In this document: one piece after another, positions 20,465 to 29,449 of the stretch
How positions within the stretch are numbered: the stretch's first letter is position 1
Layout of the letters: every line of letters begins with the position of its first letter
Origin: Anaerolineales bacterium
GTDB taxonomy: Bacteria > Chloroflexota > Anaerolineae > Anaerolineales > Villigracilaceae
Reading direction: 5' to 3'
DNA: 64,000 nt
Assembly: GCA_023382595.1 (NCBI GenBank)
Contig: JAHDWB010000007.1
Location: 1 to 64,000, forward strand
Made by a program: the position numbers and the translations under genes
The notes under the pieces: generated by a model
What the model saw: only the letters and a program-made list of their open reading frames with translations
What the model was told of the DNA's origin: nothing
Databases searched by the model: none

Positions 20465-23400
20465 TTACGGAAGTGTAAAGCGCATGATGCGGTTGAATGC
20501 GCTGTCGGTCACCCAGATATTGCCGTCCGCATCCACCGCGATGCCGGAGGCGATGCCAAAGCTCGTGTTCGTATTGCCGTAATCGCCCCACACGCGGACG
20601 ATCTCGCCGTCCCGGTCGAATTCCATCACGCGGTAGCCTTCGGGGTCGGTGATGAAGACGTGCAGGTTGTCATCCACGGCGATGAACGGCTTGTTATCCA
20701 GCGATTGACCGAACCAGCCGAAGACATCCCATTGCTTGTCGGGGATGAAGGTCAGGATCCCCGCCGTATCCACCGGCAGGAAGACCTGAATGCGCTGGTT
20801 CCACGTATCTGTCACATAAACGAAGCCGTTCTTGTCGATCGCGATGCCGACCGGCTCATCGAACTCGCCGGGACCGAAGCCTGCCATCCCGAACTGGGTG
20901 ATGAAATTCCCGTCCGCATCGAACACAACGATGCGCTTGTTCCCGGTATCTGTGACATAGACTCGCCCCTGAGAATCCACCGCCAATCCGCGCGGACCGT
21001 AGAACGCATCAGGTGTTTCACCCTGCCCGAAGATTCCCCACGTCTTGACGAACCTGCCGGTTGACGTGAATTTCTGGACGCGGTGATTCCAAGTATCGGT
21101 CACATAGACCGAGCCGTCCGGTCCCACAGCGATGCCCCACGGTTCGTTGAACGTTCCGGGACCGATGGGAATTCCCACGCCGTCGGCGTACGTTCCCCAT
21201 TCCTGCAGGATGTTGCCGGAGAGATCGAGATGCAGCACGCGGTGATTGCGCGAGTCTGCCACGTAGAATGTGCCGTCCTTGGCGAAGGCGAGCGAGCGCG
21301 GCGCGTTCAGCAGGACAGGGTTTGCCTGGGTCGAATCAAGCATCAGGTTGGCGGAGAGAAGCGCGTACTTTCCTTCGGTGGGATCCTCCATGACCGCGGC
21401 TGTGGTCGGGGCGATGCCGTAGTTCCAAATCTGCGAAGCCACATCCTGGCGGATATAGAGGCGCATTCGGTCGGCAGGCTGCCAGGTGGAAACGGTCAAA
21501 TCGGGGCGTCCCTTGGCTTGCGCATAGAGTGTGTAATCGCGGTTCATCCAGATCTGGAAAATACCTGCGCGGATCTGCGGATTTGTGAAGCCTTCACAGA
21601 ACCGCGAATAATCTTTTGATCTTCTGAGTTTTAAGAAACTCATCGCACCGTTGCACGCATAGTCATCCGGGAAGGGTTGGCTTGGATCGCGGTCAAAGAC
21701 CAATCCAAAATAATCCTGCATGGGCCACCACATGCGGATGTAATCCACGCGGTAGAAACCGGGACCGATGGCTGGTTCGATCTTGTCGAAGTTTTTCTCG
21801 TCCACGACGATGACGACCGAATCGCGCAGGGAGCGGGTGGGCTGGTCGAAGGAACGCTGGTTGGTGAAATCACGCAGGTACCAGACGAAGGGCCACGAAA
21901 CGCCCGTATCCGGCGAGGAAGCATCGTAGGCAAGCGCGACGCCCATGCCGCCCGTCGTCCGTTTGGAGATCTCCTCCGCCTGCGCGATGACCTCCTTGAT
22001 GCCTGTCGCGCCATGCGCATAGACAAGAAATTCAGTGGCTTCGTCGTAGGTGATGTAATTGGCGCGGAACGATGCGCGCACGGTCAACACGGCGAGAAAG
22101 GCGAAGAACACCAGTGTGAACACCCGCCGGAATTCGCGCAGGCTCCACTCGCGCAGGAAATACACCGCCGCCACCGCGCTCAGGATCGCAACGATCAGCG
22201 GCAGAAGGAAGGCGTTGGTCGCCTGTAACTGTTCCAATCCCTGCCCTTGGAACGGGCGCACGGGGCCGTTCAAGATCAGGATCGCGCGCCCCGTGCTGAC
22301 GATAAAGATCGCCAGCGTTGCCAGCGTGAGCGGGATGTTCTGCCTGCGCAGTTTCTCCCAGTCCGTTGTTTCGATGAGACGCCCAAGCGCCCAGCCTGTG
22401 ATCAGGATCATGGGCCACGCAATGTGATAGGTCAGCCAGGGCATGCGTTCGCCCGCATAGGAAAACGCGGCAAAGCTGATGACGCTCCAAAAGACCAGCA
22501 GGCTGAAGGTGTTGCTGAAGTTATGTTCTTCAGTGGTGACTTCTTCCGATGGAACAACCGCCTCGTCACTGACCTCAGCGGCTTGGTTGCGCTTCGCAAA
22601 CTTTTTCCTGAACCCAAGCACCAGCGCGAGCAGGAATCCCAATGCGGGCAGGAATTCGTAAATGGGGATTTGGATGAGCAGATAGTAGTACCAAGGCTGG
22701 CTTCCGCGCTGGACATCCTGCTGCACGATCCAGTAGCCGAGCGAGCCGATGGTTCCGGTGAAGAAGCCGTCGCTGTTGGTGAAAATGGTGGTGTACAGGA
22801 TGGTGAAGGGGATCCAGAAGATCAGGGCGGTCTTCAGCCATTTTTCCGGGTTCCACAGCAGACCGGCGACGATGGAGAGGACAAAGGTCAGCAGGAGGAA
22901 GCCGCCGATGACGACGATGGAACGCGTATCCCCGGCAAGCACCTGCACTTCGGGAGCAGTGGTGGGGATGGTGACGTCGGTCAGGCTGAGCAGGAAGGGG
23001 GATAACTGCGGCAGGACAATGGTCCCGGAGACCATGAGCAGTTCAAAGGAGCGTTCGTTGCGGAGCCGTTCCCATGAGTAGCCGCGGATGAGGAAATAGG
23101 CGGTTACGATGAGCGCCATCAACGCGAATACAGCCAGGATCACGGTCAGGGACGGGATGGCAGGTTCCGGCGCGGCAAGAGGCGAGACCGGGTCCAACGG
23201 GTTGACCGGCACGAGTGTCTCTGCGCCTGTCAAAGTGGTTTCCCGATGGGTGAACAATCCATAGCCAAGCGTGCCGCCGACGAGCAGGATGGCTATGCTG
23301 AGGGCGATGATGAAGGAGCGATAGTCGCGTTCGGAATCTTTCCACGGATTGCGGGTGACCTGCACGATGAAGTACACGGCGAGGAAGATCAGCGCCTGTG

Positions 23401-23977
23401 CGGTATAGATGAAGGATGTTTCTTTGGATGTGAAATGCAATGCCAGCGCGGCGGCAAGGATGTAGAGATATTTTTTGCCGCCCACTTCGAGATGCCGCAG
23501 CATGGCGTATAACATGACGATGCCCGAAAAGCCGACGAAGGATTCGTTGCGGACGTAACGCCCGTAGTACAGCATGTAGGGCGAAATGACCAGCAAAAAG
23601 CCCGCAATGAGCGCGCCCCATGTGCCGAGATAGCGCCGCCAGTGCCAGACCATCCAGACCGTGCCGATGCTGAACAATACAGCGGGGATGCGCGAGGTGA
23701 AATCCGATGCGCCGAAAAGGAAGTAGCTGAGCGCGATGATGTGGAACTGGAACGGACCGTGCATCATGGGCGAGTGTTCGTAGCCCTGTCCGCGGGACAA
23801 CAGCCAGGAGAAGTAGGTGTGCAGGCTTTCGTCATGGCTCATGACGCGCGTTTCAAGATCATAAAAGCGTGTGACCACTGCAAGCAAAATAATGACCGCG
23901 AAGATCGCGATCTCATTGGTGATGGCGGGCAGGGATGCGTGGATGGGGCGTTCGAGCCAGGGTCTTTTTTGTTCCAT
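20465..23977 (-). CDS. TIGR03663 (Agl23-like) glycosyltransferase-type membrane protein fused to NHL beta-propeller
   Basis: The 1170-residue protein. The N-terminal part (about 20-650) is a polytopic GT-C-like membrane domain. Its first loop reads 'RFYDLETRVMSHDESLHTYFSWLL', the marker of the TIGR03663 'flippase activity-associated Agl23' family, with acidic residues where GT-C enzymes bind lipid-phosphate sugars. Residues about 650-880 form an extracytoplasmic domain. Residues about 885-1170 contain six or so NHL repeats ('PWGIAVGPDGSVYVTDTWNHRVQKF'), a beta-propeller used for binding proteins or sugars. The probable role is in surface glycosylation, inferred from the family. A T-rich terminator follows and a TATAAT (minus, 24047-24042) precedes. 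Confidence 0.88.
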   Translation of the reverse strand: MEQKRPWLERPIHASLPAITNEIAIFAVIILLAVVTRFYDLETRVMSHDESLHTYFSWLLSRGQGYEHSPMMHGPFQFHIIALSYFLFGASDFTSRIPAVLFSIGTVWMVWHWRRYLGTWGALIAGFLLVISPYMLYYGRYVRNESFVGFSGIVMLYAMLRHLEVGGKKYLYILAAALALHFTSKETSFIYTAQALIFLAVYFIVQVTRNPWKDSERDYRSFIIALSIAILLVGGTLGYGLFTHRETTLTGAETLVPVNPLDPVSPLAAPEPAIPSLTVILAVFALMALIVTAYFLIRGYSWERLRNERSFELLMVSGTIVLPQLSPFLLSLTDVTIPTTAPEVQVLAGDTRSIVVIGGFLLLTFVLSIVAGLLWNPEKWLKTALIFWIPFTILYTTIFTNSDGFFTGTIGSLGYWIVQQDVQRGSQPWYYYLLIQIPIYEFLPALGFLLALVLGFRKKFAKRNQAAEVSDEAVVPSEEVTTEEHNFSNTFSLLVFWSVISFAAFSYAGERMPWLTYHIAWPMILITGWALGRLIETTDWEKLRRQNIPLTLATLAIFIVSTGRAILILNGPVRPFQGQGLEQLQATNAFLLPLIVAILSAVAAVYFLREWSLREFRRVFTLVFFAFLAVLTVRASFRANYITYDEATEFLVYAHGATGIKEVIAQAEEISKRTTGGMGVALAYDASSPDTGVSWPFVWYLRDFTNQRSFDQPTRSLRDSVVIVVDEKNFDKIEPAIGPGFYRVDYIRMWWPMQDYFGLVFDRDPSQPFPDDYACNGAMSFLKLRRSKDYSRFCEGFTNPQIRAGIFQIWMNRDYTLYAQAKGRPDLTVSTWQPADRMRLYIRQDVASQIWNYGIAPTTAAVMEDPTEGKYALLSANLMLDSTQANPVLLNAPRSLAFAKDGTFYVADSRNHRVLHLDLSGNILQEWGTYADGVGIPIGPGTFNEPWGIAVGPDGSVYVTDTWNHRVQKFTSTGRFVKTWGIFGQGETPDAFYGPRGLAVDSQGRVYVTDTGNKRIVVFDADGNFITQFGMAGFGPGEFDEPVGIAIDKNGFVYVTDTWNQRIQVFLPVDTAGILTFIPDKQWDVFGWFGQSLDNKPFIAVDDNLHVFITDPEGYRVMEFDRDGEIVRVWGDYGNTNTSFGIASGIAVDADGNIWVTDSAFNRIMRFTLP

Positions 23978-24041
23978 ATAGGTTCACCTTCGATAAAGTT
24001 GCCTGATGATATTAGAGAAAGTTTAATGCGAAGTGAGAAGG

Positions 24042-24047
24042 ATTATA
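24042..24047 (-). promoter_or_regulatory. Candidate -10 box of the Agl23-NHL gene
   Basis: TATAAT on the minus strand, 64 nt before the start codon. The -35 is not convincing. Confidence 0.4.
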
Positions 24048-24095
24048 ACAGGGTGGCGGGTTTCGTAATTCGTGATGCTGAAGTGGAAAGCCAGG

Positions 24096-25199
24096 TCATG
24101 TCCCCGTCTGACTGCCTGCCAATTGACCGCAGCCCGCGTTGATGTCTATGCCGCGCCTCATACGGATCGTGCACGGAACTCCAGCCTGCTCCAGCGTTTG
24201 CTTGAACAGGTTCGCCCGCTGACGGTCGGTCGCCTGTCCGTCGAAGCCCGCTGTGGGGTTGAGCGGAATCGCGTTGACGTGACACAGCAGTCCCTTCAGG
24301 CGTGCGGCGAGCTTTTTCGCCACTTCCGGCGTGTCGTTGACTCCGCTGATCAGCGCCCACTCGAAGGTCACGCGGCGATGCGTTTTTTCGATGTAATACT
24401 TGCAGGCTTCGATGACGTCGTCGATCTTGTAACGCCGGTTGACCGGCATGATGGCGAGGCGCTCATCATCGTCTGCGGCGTGCAGTGAGATGGCGAGGTT
24501 GACCTGACGTCCCTCGTCTGCGAATCGCCGGATCTGCGGGACCAGCCCGACGGTCGAGATGGTGAAGCGCCGCGCGCCGAAGTGATATCCGTCCGCGTCG
24601 TTCAACCGGTCGATTGCTGCCATTGTATTGTCATAGTTGTGGAACGGTTCGCCCATGCCCATGAAAACGATGTTGCTGACGGTCTCGTTTTGTTCCTTCA
24701 ACATCCGCGCGTAGTACATGACCTGCGCCACGATCTCGCCGCTGGTGAGATTGCGCTTAAACCCGAGCTGACCGGTTGCGCAGAACACGCATCCCATTGC
24801 ACAGCCCGCCTGCGTGGAGATGCACAACGTGCGGCGATTCTTCGCTCCGCGCAAATTCTCGCTGTTCGGCGCAGGGGTGGTGATCTGTGGATTATCCGCC
24901 GGGTCGCCGTAGCGCATCAACACCGCTTCGATCAGATTTCCGTCCGGCAGTTGGAATAACGTCTTGCGCGTGGACCTGTCCGATGAATCGAGATACGTCT
25001 TGACCGAGAATGGCGTGAATGAAAAATTTTCCGCCAGCTTCTCCCGTAATGACTTGGGCAGGTTGGTAAATTGATCGGGAGAAGCATACAGATGCTGGTA
25101 CAGTCCCTGCCAAACCTGCTTCGCGCGGTAGGCGGGTTCGTTCCATTCGTGGAATGTAGCTGTGATGGCTGTGAAATCGAGATCGTAGATAAGTTTCAT
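24096..25199 (-). CDS. rlmN: 23S rRNA (adenine-2503-C2) methyltransferase, radical SAM
   Basis: The 367-residue enzyme methylates A2503 of 23S rRNA and A37 of some tRNAs. The radical-SAM cluster motif CAMGCVFC has Cys 133, 137 and 140. An N-terminal helical domain ('YRAKQVWQGLYQHLY') precedes it. 'NIVFMGMGEPFHNYDN' and 'ISLHAADDDERL' are RlmN signatures. The C-terminal INAGCGQL holds the Cys that carries the methyl intermediate. The ATG at 25199 gives the family N-terminus (MKLIYDLDF). A TGCTAAAAT -10 element ends 7 nt before it, so the transcript is probably leaderless. Longer in-frame extensions are rejected. Confidence 0.96.
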   Translation of the reverse strand: MKLIYDLDFTAITATFHEWNEPAYRAKQVWQGLYQHLYASPDQFTNLPKSLREKLAENFSFTPFSVKTYLDSSDRSTRKTLFQLPDGNLIEAVLMRYGDPADNPQITTPAPNSENLRGAKNRRTLCISTQAGCAMGCVFCATGQLGFKRNLTSGEIVAQVMYYARMLKEQNETVSNIVFMGMGEPFHNYDNTMAAIDRLNDADGYHFGARRFTISTVGLVPQIRRFADEGRQVNLAISLHAADDDERLAIMPVNRRYKIDDVIEACKYYIEKTHRRVTFEWALISGVNDTPEVAKKLAARLKGLLCHVNAIPLNPTAGFDGQATDRQRANLFKQTLEQAGVPCTIRMRRGIDINAGCGQLAGSQTGT

Positions 25200-25206
25200 T
25201 GGTTGT

Positions 25207-25215
25207 ATTTTAGCA
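25207..25215 (-). promoter_or_regulatory. Extended -10 giving a leaderless rlmN mRNA
   Basis: On the minus strand TGC-TAAAAT has its last base at 25207. The predicted start of transcription coincides with the rlmN ATG at 25199. Confidence 0.5.
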
Positions 25216-25324
25216 GACCTGCGCAGGAACTTCCGCACGACCTTTTTCGTTTGATTCCCACTTGAATCCGGGAAAAGTACGGAAATCGTAGGGAAAAACC
25301 TATATTCCTTTAATTTTCTCCAAA

Positions 25325-25330
25325 TATAAT
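25325..25330 (+). promoter_or_regulatory. Candidate -10 box of the NBR1-Ig protein gene
   Basis: TATAAT lies 29 nt before the ATG at 25360, in an A/T-rich stretch. The -35 is weak. Confidence 0.45.
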
Positions 25331-25359
25331 CCATAGCCTTGCAAGAATAAGGAGAGAAA

Positions 25360-26052
25360 ATGTTAAAACCAAAAACGACAATTCCACGCAACGTAATTTT
25401 ATGGGCGCTGGTGGGCTTGCTGGTGCTGGCGGGCATTATCGCCCTGATCGCATCCTTCAGCAGTTCGGGCGGCGGCGCGGACGATGTCAACGTCATTTAT
25501 ACCAACGCGGCGGAGACGCTTGTGGCACAGCAAATGACCATCGAGGCATCCGAGCCGACTGCCACACCGACCTTCACTTTCACGCCGACAATAACCGTCA
25601 CCCCGTTCGCGACTCTGGAGCTTCCCACCCAGTCCCTGCTTGCTTCGCCGACCACATCCTTTTCCTCGGGTGGAGGCGGCACCGCGGTCGGCTGTGACAA
25701 CTCCGTCTTCGTCTCCGATGTCACCATCCCGGACGGCACACAAATGACGCCCGGTCAAACCTTTACCAAAACCTGGCGCTTGCAGAACAACGGGACCTGT
25801 CCGTGGACCACCGCTTACCAGCTGACCTTTGTCTCCGGGAATGCCATGGGCGGGCAAGCGACCGCCATCAGCGCGGCTGTCAGCCCCGGTGCGACGGTGG
25901 ATATCTCCGTACCAATGACCGCTCCCACCACCGCTGGCGAGATCCGCGGCGACTGGCGGTTGACCAATGCCAATGGACAGGCATTTGGCACGGTTATCTA
26001 TGTGATCATCAATGTTGGCGGAACGACGACCGGCACACCATCCTACCCTTAA
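25360..26052 (+). CDS. Membrane-anchored NBR1-Ig-like domain protein
   Basis: The 230-residue protein has a short basic N-terminus, a membrane helix (about 12-33) and a Thr/Pro-rich linker (about 60-95). An Ig-like domain follows (about 110-220) with 'F..DVTIPDGT.M.PGQTFTKTWRLQNNGTCPWTTAYQL'. This is the signature of the 'Next to BRCA1 central' (NBR1-Ig) domain common in Chloroflexota surface proteins. The domain is a protein- or ligand-binding fold; no enzyme function is implied. AAGGAG lies 7 nt before the ATG. It is divergent from rlmN. Confidence 0.88.
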   Translation: MLKPKTTIPRNVILWALVGLLVLAGIIALIASFSSSGGGADDVNVIYTNAAETLVAQQMTIEASEPTATPTFTFTPTITVTPFATLELPTQSLLASPTTSFSSGGGGTAVGCDNSVFVSDVTIPDGTQMTPGQTFTKTWRLQNNGTCPWTTAYQLTFVSGNAMGGQATAISAAVSPGATVDISVPMTAPTTAGEIRGDWRLTNANGQAFGTVIYVIINVGGTTTGTPSYP

Positions 26053-26066
26053 TCCCGTAATCACCA

Positions 26067-26094
26067 AAGCGACCCGCGCATGCGCGGGTCGCTT
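26067..26094. terminator. Palindromic hairpin between convergent genes
   Basis: A 28-nt perfect palindrome (AAGCGACCCGCGCA and its mirror) lies between the convergent 25360 and 26882 genes. Neither side has a strong T run, so it is a probable weak bidirectional terminator. Confidence 0.6.
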
Positions 26095-26096
26095 GG

Positions 26097-26882
26097 TTAA
26101 CTGATCAATTCACTTAAACTTTCTGCGATCATGTCTGGCGCGGGGTTCCAGGCTTCCGCCTCCTGCTTCGTGGAGACTCCGCTCAGCACCAGCGCAGTGG
26201 GGCATCCCACCGACTGACCAGCCGCAATGTCCGTTTCGAGGCGGTCGCCGACGACCAGCGTCTCTTCCTTCCTCGTTCCCAGCCGCTCCAGCGAAAGTTC
26301 CATCAAAAACGGGAAAGGCTTTCCTGCCACAGTTGCCTGGATGCCCGTGGCGGTCGTGATGACCGAAAGCCATGCGCCCGACCCGGGGATCTCTCCGCGC
26401 GGAGTGGGGAAGGTGCGGTCGGTGTTTGTCGTGTAGAACGGACGTCCCGCCCGCACCAGCAATGTCGCTTCGGCAATCTTCTGGAAGTTGATGCCCCGGT
26501 CAATGCCCATGACAACTGCCTCCGCTTCAGGCGCCCTGTCCACGCCGAGGATCTCAAATCCCTTTTCCTCCAGCGCCGAGCGGATGCCATCCTCGCCGAT
26601 CATGAAGATCTTCGTCCCGCGCGGATGCTTCTGCGCCAGCAGGAAAGCGATCCCTATGGCGGATGTCACCACTTGCGGCGCTTCGATTTCCACGCCGAGG
26701 TCCGCTAATTTTCGCTGATATTCCTCCGGGGTCTTTGTGCCGTTGTTGGTGGCAAAGACGAACTTCAACCCGCGCTCGCGGATTCGTTTGAAAATGGCGG
26801 GCAGGTCGCCGATGGGCGCGTCCGATTTCCAGATCACGCCGTCCATGTCAAGGATGATGGCTTTTATATTGGTTGGGATCAT
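26097..26882 (-). CDS. HAD superfamily (IIA, NagD-like) hydrolase
   Basis: The 261-residue sugar-phosphatase-like protein. HAD motif I is LDMDGVIWK with Asp 12 and Asp 14. 'FVFATNNGTKTPEEY' is the motif II region typical of NagD/AraL (class IIA). 'KPFPFLMELSLERLG' supplies the motif III Lys, and 'ETLVVGDRLETDIAAGQSVG' is motif IV. The IIA cap is the usual size. The substrate is likely a phosphorylated sugar or glycolytic by-product, which cannot be narrowed. It stands between the NBR1-Ig gene (convergent) and clpP. Confidence 0.93.
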   Translation of the reverse strand: MIPTNIKAIILDMDGVIWKSDAPIGDLPAIFKRIRERGLKFVFATNNGTKTPEEYQRKLADLGVEIEAPQVVTSAIGIAFLLAQKHPRGTKIFMIGEDGIRSALEEKGFEILGVDRAPEAEAVVMGIDRGINFQKIAEATLLVRAGRPFYTTNTDRTFPTPRGEIPGSGAWLSVITTATGIQATVAGKPFPFLMELSLERLGTRKEETLVVGDRLETDIAAGQSVGCPTALVLSGVSTKQEAEAWNPAPDMIAESLSELIS

Positions 26883-26934
26883 GTCAGTTTATGAATTGTG
26901 ATGTTGTGAAATTTGCAGCCAGCATTATAAGCGA

Positions 26935-26964
26935 AAGACCTCGAAGATTTCTCTCCGAGGTCTT
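26935..26964 (-). terminator. Hairpin terminator after clpP
   Basis: A 9-bp stem, AAGACCTCG / CGAGGTCTT, has a 12-nt loop. On the minus strand it is followed by TCGCTTAT, a poor T-tract. Confidence 0.55.
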
Positions 26965-26987
26965 GACTAAACACGAATGGCTAAAAT

Positions 26988-27596
26988 CTAGGCAACTTTC
27001 TCCGGCGTCTCAATCACCTGGTCCACCAGACCGTAATCCACAGCCTGCTGCGCATCGAGATAGTAGTCGCGGTCAAGGTCGCGCTCGATCACTTCCAGCG
27101 GCTGACCCGTATGCTTGGACATCACGCCGTTAAGCAGGCTCTTCAGGCGCAGGATCTGCTTTGCCTGAATTTCAATGTCCGTTGCCTGTCCTTGTGCGCC
27201 GCCGAGAGGCTGGTGCATGTGGACGGTGGCATGCGGCAGGGCGTAGCGTCTGCCCTTGGTTCCGGCAGCCAGCAACACGGTCCCGAAGGAGGCGGTCACA
27301 CCGATGGCAAAGGTGCTGATCGGGTTGGAGATCACCTGCATCGTATCGTAGATCGCAAGCCCTGCGTAGATCACACCGCCGGGCGAGTTGATGTACATGC
27401 GGATCTCCTTCTCCGGGTCTTCGTGGTTCAGGTACAAGAGCTGCGCCACGATCACATTGGCGACCTGATCATCGATCGGCGTGCCGAGGAAGATAATATT
27501 ATTGCGCAGCAACAGCGAATAAATGTCGTATGCGCGTTCACCGCGTCCCGTGTTTTCCACAACCATCGGGACAACATTCTTGAAATCTGGGATCAT
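26988..27596 (-). CDS. clpP: ATP-dependent Clp protease proteolytic subunit
   Basis: The 202-residue serine protease forms the barrel degraded proteins are fed into by ClpX/ClpA/ClpC. The catalytic Ser is residue 103 in GVTASFG (most ClpP have AAS at this place), His 128 lies in HMHQP, and the Asp lies in the 'DRDYYLDA' segment. 'YINSPGG' forms the oxyanion strand. AAGGAG lies 6 nt before the ATG. It lies 113 nt after the trigger-factor gene, the common tig-clpP order, but no clpX follows; a HAD gene does. Confidence 0.97.
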   Translation of the reverse strand: MIPDFKNVVPMVVENTGRGERAYDIYSLLLRNNIIFLGTPIDDQVANVIVAQLLYLNHEDPEKEIRMYINSPGGVIYAGLAIYDTMQVISNPISTFAIGVTASFGTVLLAAGTKGRRYALPHATVHMHQPLGGAQGQATDIEIQAKQILRLKSLLNGVMSKHTGQPLEVIERDLDRDYYLDAQQAVDYGLVDQVIETPEKVA

Positions 27597-27709
27597 ATAG
27601 GTCTCCTTTATTCGACCAATGCTACCGAACCAGTATTGGATTTTCGTAAGAGTTTGATAGACGATTCCAATACATTCGCTTCACATCCGACAGGCAGGTT
27701 TGCCAGCCC

Positions 27710-29158
27710 TTATTCGGCTTTTTCTTCCGCTGTCGGTGTTTCCGTTTCTTCAACTTCGCCGACGGAAGCTTCAGCCGGTTGTTCATCTTCCGCTTTCGCT
27801 TCTTCCACTGCTTGTTCCACTACTTCTTCGACTGTTTCTTCAACAGGCTTGTAATTATCTGTCGCAATGGATTTGAGCATGTCCAGCGCTTTGCGGGTCA
27901 TCACACGGCTCGCGGATTCCATCGCGATCGCCTGGCTCAATTCCTTCTGTCCTTTGCGCCCGCCGCGGATCTTTGTCAGGTCCACGCCCTGCATTACAAG
28001 ATTGTTGAGCGTGTTGTTGTATTCCATGTTCAAGGCTTCGTCATCGATCTGGATCTTTTCCACGCGGACAACTTCATCGAGGATCAAGCCGCGTTCGAGA
28101 CGTTTCTTTGCTACAGGCTTCACTTCATCTTCGATGAACTGCTCGCGCGTGGTGCTCCGCATCTTGAAATAGGTGTCGAGGTCCATGCCCTGCTGTCCAA
28201 GCCGGTTGGACAGATCCGAAAGCACATGCTCGCCTTCATGCTCGAGCGTATGCTCGTGATATTTGATGGTCGCGCCTTCCTTGACCTTTTCGATCAAGTC
28301 CACGAAGTATTTGTCATCGTATTCGTTCTGGGAGCGGGTTTCCACATCCTTCTTAACGGCTTCCATCAGCGCATCTAGTGTTTCGCCTGCGCCGGTCATT
28401 TTTGCGAAGTCATCGTTCAGGTCGGGCAGGGTCACGCCGCGCACGGTCTTGATGGTGGCTTCGATCTCCACATCCTTTCCCTGCAATTCTTCCACTTCCC
28501 AATCTGCGGGGAAGGTATGTTTGATGGTCTTACTCTCTCCAGCCGTCAACCCGACCAGTTCCTGTGCGAAGCCGTTGTAGGGCCATTCGGTATCGCGCTC
28601 CTCCTTGCGGACAAAGGTCGCGAAGCCGGTGCGGTTCAGTTCGGGAGTTTCCGATTTGACATCCAATAAGACGTAGTCGCTGATCTCGATTGCGCGCTCC
28701 ACGGTTTCGGTGGAAGCGTACATCTGGCGCAGGTCTTCGAGCGCCGCGTCCACGTCTTTTTGTTCGGGAGCCGTCCATTCATAGTCAAGGCGCACGGAGT
28801 GGTAATCGCCGAGGTCTACTTCGGGCGCGAGCGGCACGCGGAAGATGAACTTGGGCGGGTCCATGCTCTCGATGTTTTCCAGCGAGCCGGAAGCGCCGGG
28901 ATTCACATCCGCTTCTTTCAGGATGTTGGAATATTCCGAGTCGATGAACAGGTCAACTGCCTGTTCGATGATCGCCGCCTCGCCGTATGTGCGGACGACG
29001 ACATCGTAGGGCGCCTTGCCGGGACGGAAGCCGGGAATGCTTCCGCGCGATGCGATCTTCCTTGCGGCGCGCTTCTTATACTCGTTCATTTTGTCCTGAT
29101 CCGCTTCCACGATCAGTTTTACAGAATGGTCTTCCTGGTATTGTTTTTCGATGTTCAA
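27710..29158 (-). CDS. tig: Trigger factor (ribosome-associated chaperone/peptidyl-prolyl isomerase)
   Basis: The 482-residue protein starts at TTG 29158 (LNIEKQYQEDHSVKL), with AGAGG 8 nt upstream. A longer reading would run through the tRNA-Leu gene and is rejected. The N-terminal ribosome-binding domain has 'GSIPGFRPGKAPYDVV', the trigger-factor GFRxGKxP signature. A PPIase FKBP-like domain ('ETPELNRTGFATFV', 'GLTAGESKTIKHTFPADW') follows, then the helical C-terminal domain. The last 45 residues form an acidic Glu/Ala-rich tail. It binds nascent chains at the ribosome exit. It is upstream of clpP. Confidence 0.95.
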   Translation of the reverse strand: MNIEKQYQEDHSVKLIVEADQDKMNEYKKRAARKIASRGSIPGFRPGKAPYDVVVRTYGEAAIIEQAVDLFIDSEYSNILKEADVNPGASGSLENIESMDPPKFIFRVPLAPEVDLGDYHSVRLDYEWTAPEQKDVDAALEDLRQMYASTETVERAIEISDYVLLDVKSETPELNRTGFATFVRKEERDTEWPYNGFAQELVGLTAGESKTIKHTFPADWEVEELQGKDVEIEATIKTVRGVTLPDLNDDFAKMTGAGETLDALMEAVKKDVETRSQNEYDDKYFVDLIEKVKEGATIKYHEHTLEHEGEHVLSDLSNRLGQQGMDLDTYFKMRSTTREQFIEDEVKPVAKKRLERGLILDEVVRVEKIQIDDEALNMEYNNTLNNLVMQGVDLTKIRGGRKGQKELSQAIAMESASRVMTRKALDMLKSIATDNYKPVEETVEEVVEQAVEEAKAEDEQPAEASVGEVEETETPTAEEKAE

Positions 29159-29204
29159 AGTAACCTCTTCTAGTTTTATAAACCTGTCCGGTTTCGTTTT
29201 ATTT

Positions 29205-29289
29205 TGGTGAGGATGGTGGGAGTCGAACCCACACGCCTTGCGGCACATGATCCTAAGTCATGCCTGTCTGCCAGTTCCAGCACATCCCC
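29205..29289 (-). tRNA. tRNA-Leu (anticodon TAG)
   Basis: The acceptor strand GGGGATG (5' end at 29289) pairs with CATCCTC, followed by A and an encoded CCA. The anticodon loop CTTAGGA is closed by CATGA/TCATG, giving anticodon TAG at 29255-29253. A long variable arm (TGCCGCAAGGCG) marks a class II tRNA, and the T-arm is GTGGG TTCGACT CCCAC. It lies 47 nt upstream of tig on the same strand. Confidence 0.96.
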
Positions 29290-29322
29290 GGTGCGTAGAT
29301 TTGCCCGCACTGGGCGCGTGCA

Positions 29323-29328
29323 ATTATA
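29323..29328 (-). promoter_or_regulatory. Candidate -10 box of the tRNA-Leu/tig unit
   Basis: TATAAT on the minus strand lies 33 nt before the mature tRNA 5' end. A poor -35 is seen. Confidence 0.5.
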
Positions 29329-29410
29329 CCGTAAGGTCTGCCCGCATGGATGCCGGGCAGGGGATTTGTTTGAATATCTGCCTGGTCGTTTCACAAACCT
29401 TTTTTACAGT

Positions 29411-29416
29411 TATAAT
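29411..29416 (+). promoter_or_regulatory. Candidate -10 box of the peroxiredoxin gene
   Basis: A perfect TATAAT lies 33 nt before the ATG at 29450. The expected -35 position (GTTTCA) is a poor match. Confidence 0.5.
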
Positions 29417-29449
29417 AGCGCTCACCGCTAAAGGAGAACCATAACTGAT

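Noticed and set aside
29159-29248. N-terminal extension of trigger factor
   Set aside because: It runs through the tRNA-Leu gene; the TTG at 29158 has a ribosome site and gives the normal N-terminus.
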